Source: Glandiceps talaboti
Taxonomy: Eukaryota > Hemichordata > Enteropneusta > Spengelidae
Assembly (NCBI RefSeq): GCF_964340395.1
Contig: NC_135562.1
Coordinates: 5,902,634 to 5,966,633 of the forward strand
Direction of reading: 5' to 3'
DNA: 64,000 bases
Of the stretch, positions 47,610 to 61,300 are shown in pieces; within the stretch, counting starts at the first letter, position 1, and each line of letters opens with the position of its first letter. A model generated the notes under the pieces. That model ran no database searches. It saw nothing but the letters and a program-made list of their open reading frames with translations, and had not been told where the DNA came from. Made by a program: the position numbers and the translations under genes.

Positions 47610-50600
47610 CTGTGTAGAAACAGCAAGCAAAAGGCCTGGTAAAACTGTTTAAGGCACTCGTCGAAAACGGACAGAGAAAACTGTAAAAAAAAGAAGAAAG
47701 AATCAAAGATGGGTCGGGTTGAGTTAATGTCCGAAGCGTAATATATTATTCATAAGGTGTAGAATACAGATATACTTACCGTAATGGTCAAGAATGAAAT
47801 AAATTGGATTTTTCACACTTCACAAGATTTGACAATAAACAATTTGTTACTCCTAATGAAATGTGGTTAGTTTTGAGCAACAGCAACAATCTGAAGAGAA
47901 GAATAACGACATTTGAAATTTTGGACAAGCCCATTGCCAATCGTTAAAACGTGTGATTATCGGAAAATAGAGAAGAAAGAGGAAGAAATATACCTTCGCA
48001 TTTTGGACAGATACTGTGACTCCTAGAAGACAAGAAATCCTACAGAGAAGAAATATCCTAGAAACTACCAGGAACTAGGGAATAAAAGGACAGAGATGAT
48101 GAAAATATGGCAGCAGCGACTCCACACCCAGACATCCACAGTAAAAGACAGGCAGAGAGGAGCTATAGGCAGGAAAATCTATGTGATTGGCATGTATAAT
48201 GCAAGCCTTAGACGACCTCAATGTGCATATTAATATTCAACGATTTGGATACAGGCATTATCAAGCTTGATGACTCCTTGCTTCGTCATCTAATATGCAA
48301 CATGCAGGCAGCTGGTTGGTTGATTTGAGATGAATTTATTAGTTTGTGAGATAAGTATTAGGCAGTAGGCAAGCAGCTCACATGTGAATGAAGAATACAT
48401 TAACATCAAATGAAGACGAACATGTCTGCAGACAAATTGAGGCCTGCACACAAACCCCTGTAAATTTTCGCTAGATGTGCAATATATTTGTGTAGGCAAG
48501 GGTCTATTCTGAATTCTTAAAACCATTCATGTGTGTACAAGTTACAGAAAAAAATGTCTGGTGAGATGTAATCATGCGAAATTAGAAATCTGTACTGCAC
48601 CCACAGGTAGTTCATTACATCAAACTCCTTGAATGTACCTCAAACGTCTGCTGCACTGAAATGTCAACATGAACAATTAAATTGTGAAGTAAATTAAGAC
48701 TGAAACCCTAACAGAGGTTTTGAATATTTACTGCCAGGGGAATCACTTGACAACATCGTCTGTTTACATTCCAATTTGGGTAACAACACACATTTCACCA
48801 CAGAATTGGAAGAGAGAGAAAATACAATCACCTTGATACATTTCTCTAAATATTCATTCCTCATAAAATGTTTGAGTTTAGTTCATTTTTATGTCATCTT
48901 TGATACTGATATTGCATACACAAGCATCATTGATAATATTGCCATGGGTGACTGACGTGCCTAGGGGGTATGACTTTAAGTAGAGTAAACTTGTCGCGCT
49001 TACACTGTTGTTTCATTTGCATTGGAAAACCATCCCTTCATCAATCCATATACAGAAGGTTGGATCAGCTCATTAATGTCAAATGGTTATTCTGTGTGAT
49101 TTCAATACTCATTCTCTCGCAATACTGACAAGTGGTATATCTTCATTTGTATAAATTTGGCAAGATTTTAAGTTTTTAAAGGATTCATCCATTACAAAAT
49201 ATAGATGACACTGATGGCCTGTCAACTCCATAATGAATCATCTTTATCGCAGGTGTCATTAACTGACAATGCAGTCACTGTGTGACCTTTAACACCATGC
49301 ATGAAGACGACACCCAGTAGGTACAATTTCGCGCGATTGAGATTCTTGGCTCTTATTGTGGCTTTTCACAATCACAATCATCAATTTACTAAAATGCTTG
49401 TTTCTTTTTGCTGAAATGTCCATGAATAGTAGCATCATAGCTTAGCAATGCTAGCATCTTTCTTGGTATCATCTATGAATGATTCATCATCTGTTCACCC
49501 TTCCCTACAGAATTGTATTTCAAAACATGCATTCAAGTCACATACTGTCTGACACTTGCAAATTTTCAACAGCCCATAGGAAGTAACTTGGCAAAAAGAC
49601 ATGGAAACCTAATAAACACATAATTTGTATGTGTTGTGTATTGCGTATACCCATTCAATGAGCATTATGTTCAATACATGTCATCATGCAAAAGTGATGT
49701 AAAGTTAGATCACTATGTGCATGTGAAGGGCTGTAACACCCATGGAAAAGAAACTAGAATTAGACACATCATTACAACTTACAAGCACTCTTGACAAAAA
49801 TTAGGAATTTTATAAGTTTTAAACACTAACATTAGTTTGATTTGATTAGTACAAAAATTATGAAAACATTTAACAAGGTTTGACACATCATTACAAATAG
49901 TTTTAAGAAAAACTGTGATGTATCAAGATGTTTTTAAAAAATTATAGAAAAAAAAATGGAAAGAAAAATGCCCATGTTCTTAATAATCTTATTACAGTGG
50001 ATTTCAAAATATGAGTCCAATTCAGGCAAAATGGAAGATGTCGAATTACTAAATTAATCACCGTCTCTTAATTTGTGCAAGTTTTTTCTAGCAATGGTAA
50101 ACATTATGAAAGGAGGCATTGACAATATAAACCTGTTTCACCGCGAGAAAATACCATATAGGACATGAAAAAAATCACCATTTTTGAACTTCGCATACAA
50201 TTTATACAAAGGCTTGGTTGACGATTTATAAGTATATTCAGAGAAGGTGAATATTGCCACATTTAAACTGTTACATAATATTTAAATTTCAATGCACGTG
50301 AAAGGAACCGCGCCGTTATTATCTATCGTGTTGTTCTTCGGGCTCACAAATTTTGTTGTAGAACGTCTACGACTTGGGGTAAAATTCCCATCACTGCGCA
50401 AGCTAATAAAAACATTACGAAATCGATGGCAATGACTATTTATGTATGCACATGCATCATTACCAAAATGTTTCATTCTTGGTATCAAGAGAATATTTGA
50501 GAAGATGAATTCACGTGCACGTCACTGCGGGCTGGACAACAAATTGTGCTCGTTCATGCTCAAATCCTCCAAAAGCCCACAAATATTTGCAGAAACTGTA

Positions 50601-50717
50601 ACACATTCAGAGACGCAATTCTAGAATACTGTAAAAGAGACAGAACTTTGTTGCTGTACGACCGGAAAACCTAATTCCATCTATTTTTTGGATGCGAAGC
50701 ACGTACGCACAACCTAC
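47610..50717 (-). other. stathmin 5' region / 5' UTR intron
   Basis: No coding exon seen. A consensus donor (TTACG/GTAAGT, minus, exon end 47780) could mark an alternative non-coding first exon. A CpG-richer patch at about 50285-50430 is unexplained. Confidence 0.5.
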
Positions 50718-50765
50718 CTTTCGCAAATCTATTGAATCTCGCGACTGTGAAACGTGTTCTGCTAT
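50718..50765 (-). other. candidate non-coding first exon of stathmin
   Basis: A donor GCGAAAG/GTAGGT (exon end 50718, minus) lies just downstream of the CCAAT/E-box promoter elements, the layout expected for a 5' UTR exon spliced to 47609. The start site is not determined. Confidence 0.35.
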
Positions 50766-50840
50766 CTGTCAAGCCAATATCACGTGATCTAAGCTGATTG
50801 GTCGAGTTCTGAAAGCGCGACATGTGATTGGTCAAAATAC
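50766..50840 (-). promoter_or_regulatory. CCAAT boxes and E-box, probable stathmin promoter
   Basis: The palindromic E-box TCACGTGA is at about 50769-50776. Two CCAAT boxes are read on the minus strand (GACCAATCA-type, at about 50796-50804 and 50826-50834). NF-Y sites 40-100 bases upstream of a start are typical and fit a leftward transcript. Confidence 0.45.
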
Positions 50841-51249
50841 AGACGAGGTGGTAACTTTGAAACAAGTTTAATTGTGACAATTATCTGTAAAATTCATACA
50901 AAATTCATTGTTTCCCCCAAAGCAATAGACCTTTAAAATGACTGCATTTTCCCCAAACCTCTATAATTGCCTATTATTGACCAAGAAGGACCGTGAAAAA
51001 GTTTGCTTCGCGCGACATGTAAGGGCTAAGGACCATACCATATTACACAGAGGTGTAACAACCATTCCATGAAGTTACCTTGTTAAAGGAAGCGAGCTTA
51101 CAGATGTAGAAATATCGGAACGCAATTAATGATGCATATTTTAGTGGCTACAAGAATATTGCCATAGTTATTTAATCTTAAAGAGTAGCATTGTTTCGGC
51201 ACCAACACTTATGCCTTGAGGAATATACCCTGTTTATTAGTGAGCATAC

Positions 51250-51340
51250 CGAAGCGATCAGCTGGTAGAATATGGCGGACTGACAGAAGGATCGCAGCTG
51301 CATGCAATCAGAATATGCACATGGCGAAATGTTGTAAGAG
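51250..51340 (+). promoter_or_regulatory. RTEL1: probable RTEL1 start region
   Basis: 'aatatggcggactgac' at about 51270 is a YY1-type element as found at animal transcription starts, followed by an E-box (cagctg) and a donor-like AAGAG/GTAACT at about 51340. An acceptor CCTGTAG at 51531-51537 precedes the start-codon exon, so a non-coding exon may be spliced here. Confidence 0.35.
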
Positions 51341-51573
51341 GTAACTGAAATATCTTATACGTATGAAATAATGAACAGCATTGTACTCGGATACGTGCAT
51401 GTTTCGGTTTTTATCGTGAATAGCGTATTTTAGCATGCAAATAACATGGTCTTCCGGATTTGCAGGTGGTAATCGAAATACAATGTGTTATTGTGGGCGA
51501 TTCAATCATTGATTGAAAACAAATTTTATTCCTGTAGGTAGGATCAACGGAGTTAATAACTAGATAAACAAGC

Positions 51574-51675
51574 ATGCCACTGCTGAAGATCCGTGGTGTG
51601 GACGTGGAGTTCCCATTCAATCCATACAAATGCCAAGAAGACTACATGGCCAGAGTCATCCAAGGTCTACAAGAG
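51574..51675 (+). CDS. RTEL1: RTEL1 coding exon 1
   Basis: 34 codons from ATG to AGGTCTACAAGAG/GTAAAC, phase 0. The start is chosen because [15 protein letters not shown] aligns with the family N-terminus and stops precede it in frame. Confidence 0.95.
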
Positions 51676-54203
51676 GTAAACATGAACTTTGGCACAAGCC
51701 CTTCGACTCGGAGCATAAAGACCCTACACGAAACGTTCGATATTTTGTCCACCCGTACACCTGCTTGCAGAAGGAGTACATGTAAGTCAGTACTCGATTC
51801 TGACAATGTCTCTCTCTCCTTCTCCGTGTTTATTGCCATTGCATCGAGACCCGTACTCCATTTGCAAGCAGGACTAATCCAGTAGCTGCAATGTAGGGTT
51901 GGGGTTTTTTTTGTTTTTGTTTTTAGTTTTAAAAAAAAGTGTTTTCCGGGGCTTTACATTACAAGTTGGAACAAAATGTTAAAAAGGTACAGAAAAATCC
52001 CAATAAATAAACAAACCAAATATAATGTTGAAATTACAGCTAATCCAACCGATGATTTTCAGTCGTAAATATGAATAAAAATAAATAACTTTAAATATTG
52101 ATTCAAACACTTGTTTATGCATTTTATGATTTAGGTTTGGGAGAGAGTGCTTGGACACTGAGTTTAGATTTATCTGGTCTTACCCAAAGAATCATTCCAC
52201 TCTCATACATTTTTCCTATTGCCTATTTATCAAAACTAAAAATGTTCTAAATTGTTACAGAAAAAGAATGGAATTCTTGAAAGTCCAACAGGGACAGGTA
52301 AAACACTCTGTCTATTGTGTGCAACGCTAGCTTGGAGACAGGCATATGTAGCTGACCAGCAGTTACAGTCTTTACGACGAAATGATCCCAATGATATGTT
52401 TAGTGATGGCTATGGTAAAGAATTATCAGAAGAATTATATGGTGCATCTGGAGGTTGGGGTGGACCACAGGAAGGTAAATTAACGATTATAACCTTTTCT
52501 GAAAAAAAAGAGCCTTATGATGACCCTTCTTAATTTCATTTTCTCATCCTAACACTTCAAAAGTGATGGGTTGGTCAGTTAGATAAAAAAAAAGTAAGTA
52601 CATGTTGGCGATGCTTTCAGTTCATATCATACTTTAACAGTCTTAAAGACTTGTAAATGACAATTGAAGTCAGAAATGTACTTAGATTATAAAACCATTT
52701 TGTTTATGTAAGGGCATGAATTTCAGTGGGGACCTGGTAGGACAAAGATCAATCTTATTAAAATTCAATGTAGTGGTGTACACAGTGCGATTTCTTTTTG
52801 GCTGTCAAGTTTACTGTCGTATGTTCTTTTGTGAGCACTCGTTACATACATCTAACACAATACCATAGGTTTTCTTGAACCCAATGTCGTACTTACAAGT
52901 AGAGACAACCAGAATCCGTCTTATAATATAACACTCAATGTTCAAAATTGATTGTTGTTTGCGCTCTGTGCTCATACTCTTTTCGAACAGAGCACTAAGA
53001 AGTACTATACCTACATGTTTCGGCACATTATGCATTTTCATTGGTTGACTGAATTCACTCAGCACTCGTGTGCCTCGGGAAAATTGTGTGAGATGTATGT
53101 AATGAGTGCTCACAAAAGAACAAATGACAGTAAATGTAACAGCCAAAAAGAATTTGCACCATGTACACCACTACATCGGATTTTAATCAGATTGGTTTTT
53201 GTCTTTTCTTTTCTTGGGAGCATACTACAATGTATTGTGGAATAAAAAATGATACTGACTCCATTAGATGTAAAGAGATAAAATTATCTACTGTAATCAG
53301 AATCTAGCTTGAAGCAATGCCATAGCTTTTGTCTGAATAAATCAGATGCCAACCATATTGGGATGAAAGATATATAGTTGCTCCAAGCTAGAGTCCCATA
53401 AGGTATTGTTTATCTCCATACAAATGTTTTCTATACTACCTAGGTATGTTAATGGACAAACCCAGGATTATCTATGCATCAAGAACACATTCACAGTTAT
53501 CACAAGCAGTGCAACAATTGAAAGACACTTCATACAGGTAAGAATATATTACACAATGACTGTTGCTAGCTAAACACCCACTAAACATGTTTCACTTAGA
53601 GCGAAAGTGAAGTGTGAAGAGAGTCTCACCTAAAGATAACTATTGAATAGCATTGGGAGTAATGACACACAGAGTAACACATTGACAAACAGATTGACAC
53701 ACACAAATACGTATGTACGACCTACCTACATACATACATACATACATACATACATACATACAATGTACATACATACATACATACATACATACATACATAC
53801 ATACATACATACATACATACATACATACAAACATACTTTGTACATACATACGTATGTACAACATACATACATACATACATACATACATACACACATACAT
53901 ACATACACACATACATACATACATACATACATACATACATACATACATACATACATGCATACGTACATACATACATACATACATACATACATACACACAT
54001 ACATACATACACACATACATACATACATACATACATACATACATACATACATACATACATACATACATACACTCGCATATACATACACACATACATACAT
54101 ACATACACACATACATACATACATACATACATACATACATACATACATGCATGCATACATACATACATACATACACACATACATACATACATACATACAT
54201 ACA

Positions 54204-54239
<36 letters not shown>

Positions 54240-55274
54240 TATATATACACAAACCAATGTTTACCTTTATTTAGAACCAGTTTTAAAGTTTTAATTTTTT
54301 ATTGTTTACAGACCTAAAGTATCTATTATTGGATCTAGAGAACAATTATGTATTCATCCTGAAGTCTCATCTCAACAGAATAATAATACTATGGTGAGTC
54401 TGGTAGAATTATTATTAGATAGTCACTTTTCATCTATACTTCTGACATTTCCTTATTGCAATCCTCTCACCAGCATTTCCCCAACAGTCCTAGCTATCCT
54501 TGTTTTCCATTTAGTAGTTTCCATTTAGTAGCCTGGCCACTTGCCACTGTTTCCTCCACAGTGACTCATTTCAAATTTTCCCTCTTTTCATCATTTCATC
54601 ATTTTTCCATTGTCACCCACTCCACCATTCCCCCTCCCTACTTTTTAAACTTTCCCTCTCCATAATTGTCATCATTTCATCATTTTCTTGTTCTCATTTC
54701 CATTATTGCTGCCTCTCCACTATTACCCCCTTTTTCAAACTTTCCTTCTTTTCACCATTCATCATATTCTTTTTCAGACAAATGTATAGGAATTGCTTGT
54801 TATTTGTCCTATTATTTAGAATAACAACAATTCAAAAACCAAAAACTAACAAAAACACCAAACTAAGTACAATCTCTTTAGAAGTGACACTTAATTTGAT
54901 AAACACACTGCAAAGTTTTTACAAGTCAGTATAAAAATATTGACATATACTATTAAAAGTAAAATAATATATATCTGTTATATCTTTTACTTATTCTATC
55001 TATAAGGCCTAAAAATAATTGTTTGGTTCCCAACCCCACCAAGTTTTACACTGCCGACCCTACACTTTATTTTTACATATTCAAGAAAAAAATAGTAAAA
55101 TTGCAAAAATTGTGAAGTCTCACAAGAAATAGGATTCGGAAACTGACATCAGCTTTAAAAGACATTTTAAAATTCTTCTTCCAATCTGTAATGGCTGTAC
55201 ATCTGACAGGAAGAAATAAATAACTCAGAGACACTTTGAAAAACAATGGAAAACCTAAACTAGACTCACACATG

Positions 55275-55357
<83 letters not shown>

Positions 55358-58300
55358 GAAATAAAAAATCTACCTATCCCACCTATTTTAAAATTGAGTG
55401 TAATCGGAACCACACAATTTTTTTTATTAGACCTTATCTTAGAATTCTTTTGACTCTCTGAGTAGAAATTGCAATCCTAAGTATGAATCCAGAGTCAGTG
55501 ATGAACACTTATTCTCATATCATTTATTTAGTGTTTTATCATATTAAATTATTATGCTCATTGTGCTCTGTACAATTACAACAAATATAGACACAAACTG
55601 ATTACAATCATTCACATCTTTTAAATAACGCTTGTGTCCCATTGTGCTCAAAGCAACGTACAATTACAAAAATACTGACAGAAACTAAATTTAAATGGAA
55701 AATATTGACAGATTGTAATGGATATTTGTGACACCGATAACAAATGACTTGTCATAACAAAATCTGACATGTGCACCAGACATTAATCAATACTGAGTCC
55801 AACAATTTTTTTTATCCAAATAAGCATTTATATTAAATTCATGTAGTAGACATATTATGTTGATTTGTACCTTGCAGTGAGTTTAAAAATGACCTTATCA
55901 TAATTTTGGATCATCACTAATCATCCCAGCTGTGTCATTGGGGATCTGGTAGGATAGGGGTTGCAATGTGAATGCTTTAATTATAAACTATAGAGGCTAC
56001 AATGGTTTGTATGCTCCCCAAAGCTCAGGAAGTATAAAGGGCTCTTGTGCCATCATAGGTCCATACCATGGTTGATAGTGTAGGAAAGTGCTGTCTAAAA
56101 ACTAACAATATTAAAACTAAAAAACAACAGAAAAATGGACACCAGCAAACAACCATATACATGTAGTTAGCTACTGACCTACCCATGTCTTTTTAAATAT
56201 TTACTCAATGTTTATGATGTTTGTGTTACTAAAAGATATTTTTCAAAGGAGAGTATTGATGACTTTCAGTGTGTACATATAACCTTTGCTGTCAGATTAT
56301 CCCACCCTAAAAGGCCAGGGTTTCAATCCTTGGTTCTTACATTAGTGTTGTCTTATGGGGCCATGAGGATTTACATAGGATTATTCGTTTGTTCTGGGCT
56401 AGCCTTTTTTTAAGCTTTGTCAAACTGTTTTTCACACGTAATGTTTAATCCTTTTCTTCAAAGTTGGCCTTTTTTAAAAATGTATTAGCAGTGATAAATA
56501 ATTTAACATACATTTCTGCACATGGTTGACAGGTTTATATTGAAATGTACATGATATGTGTAGTTATATATTTTTCTACAATCCTGATGGGCACACCAAA
56601 AAAATTCTGTCATCAAATTATTTATTCGGTTGTCTAAATTTGATGTCACAGATATCATGTTTACTACTGGGTAATGATATTGACATGTTAGCATATAAAG
56701 CAGAATAACATAGTACATTTGTAATTCTTCAGATAATATTTGCACAGAAAGCATTTAGATCTGGCCCAAGTTCCTTTATTGAAATCGTAATATATAGAGG
56801 ACACACAGTGAAATAATTATTTCTAGTTCAAGGTGAAACATTTACATGACGTACACTTTCTGTCCTTGAGGCCTATCAGTAGCTTCTTGGTCAAGAATGA
56901 TGCGGTATGCTTTGACTATGATAGATTTAACATGATGTTTTGTATCAAGGGCAGTAAGTAGGTAAATCTACCTGTGTGTTCCCTCAAGTCATTTTTGCAA
57001 AGCTTCGTCGCAAACAGTAAGGTTAAATGTTTACATACAGGGATGTCTTTAGATTTTACCTCAGTTACTGTATTCTCAAACCTTAAAGAAAGTGATGTGA
57101 ATATTGAACAGAAAGGACTTCTGAAGATGGGGATAATGCATGTTTTTCATTGAATTTTTTTCATGAGGGCTCATAGACCAGGAACTCGCTCTCTCTATAA
57201 TGTATTGTAACTTTACAATTTTAGCTTAAAACGAAGAGTTTTGGTTTGCAGAAGTTGTTGACTAGATAATATGGGCAATGCATGTTCGCCATAGAATTTT
57301 TCCACAACAGGATTCAGAGACTGGTAACACCCTGAGATTTTGTAGCTGTACAATTTTAGCACTAAATGAAAGGTTTGAAAAGTGACTTTATTTTCCTTTC
57401 ATCAAGATGGTGCTTAGAAATTACGAGTGGGCTTGATAACCTGGTGTTTGTTCAGGGAGAACTCATGCGAATTGAAAAGCAATTCCCTCTGAGGGACTGT
57501 CTCAGATTATCGCATGTGCTCAGAAAGCAAATTCAAAAAAGGAAAGGTGTGGTAGGTTATTTCATTTTGTGAACATCTTTATCACTGATTTTGTGACCAT
57601 GTTATATTAAAAAGGTTTGTTGTAATGATACTGATAAACAATTAAAGGTTTCTTCTTCTGTGTTACTTTGGATGATAAACATCAAAAATGAAATAGGGAA
57701 ACAACGGCAGATAAAAAAACTGTATTTAAACAGTAAGGGCCAAGTTATACATGTACAATGAGCTGTTGATGAAAATTTAGAATTTGCTTCCAAGAAATTT
57801 TTGTGACTCTTTTGAGTAGAAATTTTCACTTGAATCTATGAACCCAATGATTTTCGCACGTAAACGGTACTATTTATATAAAATTTTGTCTTTTTCTGGC
57901 AGTTTTGATGAAATTTCCATGCGCAGAAATACCTTACTGTATTTGTGATTTCTATGTATTTGGGTTCTCAAAGATTAATGATAACTCGTTGTTTATACCT
58001 GTTTATTTATTTATTTATTCTTTTTTTATTGTTCAGGCAATCCTTCCCTAATGTAAAAACATCCATAAACAATGCAAACACGTATACCGTATAATTGTAA
58101 TTAACGTGGCCCTGGCACGACTACCTGTAGCCTTGATATGGTGTATATCATTATGTCTTCTAGACGGTGAAGGTTGCAATTTTATATGCAGCCTTCAAAT
58201 ATTAAGAAGGTGTGTGATAACAGTCAGTTGGATGTAGTCATTTTTTGTTTGATTGTAATGCATACAATGTACCATGTACATTGCCGTGTTTGTTCCAGTG

Positions 58301-61300
58301 ATGATACTACAGGGTACATGTACATTGGCGTGTTTGTTCCTGATAACAAGTGTGTTGAATAGGAACTAAAGAGCAAAATGTAATTTCCCTGGAGTTATGT
58401 GTGTTTTCACTTACTGATGATAACATAAATAAACGTTTGCTGAGTCAGGGAAAATCTTTTCATTTTTTTAACACCTCAAAATATTAGACATGCCTAACTT
58501 TCATTTATTACTGAGGTGACACGACAAAATGTGACAGCACAGGAAATTTGATACAGTTTTATATTTGACCATAAAATTGTACATGAAAAAACCTGGAAAA
58601 AAAATGTTTAGATTTTAAGACTACCTTTAGGGGTTCAAACGAATGATAATGGAATTATTTGCCACTTTTCACTCTTTACATAAAAAGAAATATGTTGAGA
58701 AAATGCAAAAAAAAAAAAAAAATCATGGCTTTTTAGCGTGTCAGCAGTTCAGTTTTGCTGAATCAGCATATTTTTAAATACATTTTTCAACAACATAACC
58801 AGATTGCTGTTTTGTACAAAAAAATGATAACACCATTCTGATTCTATTTGTCACAATTTATGACATTAGACATTATCACAATTTACTATTTCATTAAAAT
58901 TAAAATTTCTGCTCCGGTCAAAAAAAAAAAGAAGATTTGAAGTGAATGCCAAATGTTTGCCAATGTCTTGTCACCATAATAAGTAATGTACCACAGTGGG
59001 CTGTTATTTTTTTTGTGAGTTTGTATTAAAAGCAGAAATTTTCATTTGTAACTGAACACATTTACCATGATCCTACGGTACATTCTCGTAATTCATTGAA
59101 AGTCTGTTAAAAGTGAATTATAGTGAGTACGTCTAGAACATAATCCTAAGATCAGCCAAAGATTGACTGTAGAAAGACTATCTTGATGGTACAGTTAGTA
59201 TGCCCATAGCGCAATAACACGTTACTCCCTACAGAATCAACAAATCTCTGTGTTTTCTTATCCGAATACTTAATTCCAAACTATCACATGTTGCCTTACG
59301 CAGTGTTTTATGTAATGAGGTCACTATACTCCCTCTAATATTATAATGAGATCAGCCCCCTTTTCTCTGATTTCATTAAAACGATAATTTAATTTACATA
59401 TTATTGATATTATCAATAAACTTATCATTGTGTACATGAATATAATGATAATAATAATGTTGTTTTATACAGCGCTTTCCCACTCTGTGCTCAAAGCGCT
59501 TTACAATTATTACCCCTGGCTCAGATCTATATCAGGGCACAACGGCCCTTTATACTTCCTCAACTCCCTGGGGAGCAAACAATCCATTGCAGCCTTTATA
59601 AGCACATAGGATTAAAGCATTCACATTACAACCTCTATCCTACCAGGTCCCCATTTATACAGCTGGGTGGACTGAGGTACAATTGTGGTTCAAATCTTGC
59701 CCAAGGACTTTAGTCACTCAGAAACAAACGGCAGTGATGGGGCTCGACCCTGCAACCTGCAGATTCCAAGCCAGCAAATAATTACAATGTGGTGGTAACC
59801 AGGAAAATGTAACCATATGTTCTTGTGTACATGTTTTGTTTTGTTTTGCAACACTGCATGATAAGCAGTAATACAACAAAAATAAATGAATTGAATATCT
59901 ATGTGTGAGTTCCTCATTCAGTTTACCAGGGGTTCCCTCCCAAACTAGAGTAGATAGTTTGCACAGATTTACACCTCTAAAATTATGCACAAACTCTACA
60001 CCAATGAATTATAATTTCACTATAGTTTTATAATGTGATACAGATAGATTTTATTCCCCAATATTTTTCTTCGTTCAGCCAAGGAAAATATAAGTGACCT
60101 AAGGGACCTTGTCAGTATGAGTTGATAGACGAGTATAGTGACAACCCTTCGGTCACAAGTATTTTCCAGCTGAATGGAGAAATATATTGGAGAATAACAT
60201 AATTATACAAGTGCCAGTAACATCAAAGTAAAATCAAGGAAAGTAATGGCAATTTTGAATAGTTTGACTCGTATTTCAAACACAGCAGAAACAGTGACGT
60301 AGACATGTGTTGTTGTGACATAGACGCGCGTTGTCGTGATGTAGAACAACCAGAGTGTGTATATACATTTATCCACATTTTTTTGTTCAACTTGGCTCAT
60401 GCATGGTATACATATAGTAAAGAGTTAAAGAGTTTTTTATTGTGAAATTTCACATTTCCTCAACCTCTTGTCTCTTTCCTGGCTAATGGTGTAAGACTTT
60501 GGACATGTAGCTTGTTCTGTAATACATTAGTACAAAAACAGCTTATATTATACATCAGATCAGACTTTTGATCAGATGATCTAAATCAAATGATCCAATT
60601 CAAGTGATTCTTATAAGGACATGAAACATTAAAATATTACAATTAATGACTGATTGATGTGTAGGGATGTAGTTAATTTTAAAAGTAGATGATCAATTTT
60701 GAAAAAGTATGCAATAATATCTATGAGTCTGCCCACCAATGGAAATACATGTAGCTGGTGAAACATTGCGGAGTAGCTGGTTATTTTTGCTGGCTATTTT
60801 TGCTACCAAGACTTGCTTATCTACATCCCTGGATGTTTACCATCACATTGGTTTTCCCAATATGTTGTGTAGAATGTGGTGTACATGTATACTAATTGTA
60901 TTTTAACTTTTCATCGTAATCAGGTACACATGTGTAGAGCCAAAGTAGGAGCCAGGACATGTCATTTCTATAACAAAGTTGACGGTGAGTAAAGTTTGAT
61001 TATAATCAGGTGACAGGATACGAAGGGAATGTGTTTTATCCAAAAAGGGTCGGTCTCATTGCTATGATTCTTGTAGCCTGTATTGCCCAAAGCAGTGGTA
61101 TCCCTAGAATATGTCCACAATAGGGCTTACATGTAGTGATCGGGTACACTTTCTGTGTATGCCATATAGAGGCCAAGAAGGGACAATGTTGCCCTTATGG
61201 CTTATAGTGATATCATTTTAGATATACAATCCAAAACACCAATTTTGAAACTAAACCATTTTCTGTATATACCACAATCGTTTATAGCATCCATATCAAG

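Larger units (their letters stand above)
54394..60923 (+). other. RTEL1 intron 4 (6.5 kb)
   Basis: Holds family A (55017-55289), an A/(AT)n tract, and two copies of family B (55921-56065 inverted; 59460-59780 direct). No additional exon is supported. T/C-rich sequence at 54450-54780 is simple-composition DNA. Confidence 0.85.

Noticed and set aside
51574-51885. 103-codon continuous frame from the RTEL1 start
   Set aside because: Only the first 34 codons match RTEL1; the rest reads through a clear donor into intron 1.
52725-52745. 'gtggggacctggtaggac' matching the end of family B
   Set aside because: Too short to call as an element copy on its own.
53640-54317. Five overlapping frames of 174-224 codons on both strands
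   Set aside because: All are the (ACAT)n microsatellite in different frames (Thr-Tyr-Ile-His or Cys-Met-Tyr-Val); inside RTEL1 intron 3.
54456-54780. C/T-rich plus-strand frame (Ser/Pro/Phe)
   Set aside because: Simple pyrimidine-rich intron sequence with several similar sub-repeats; no exon signals.
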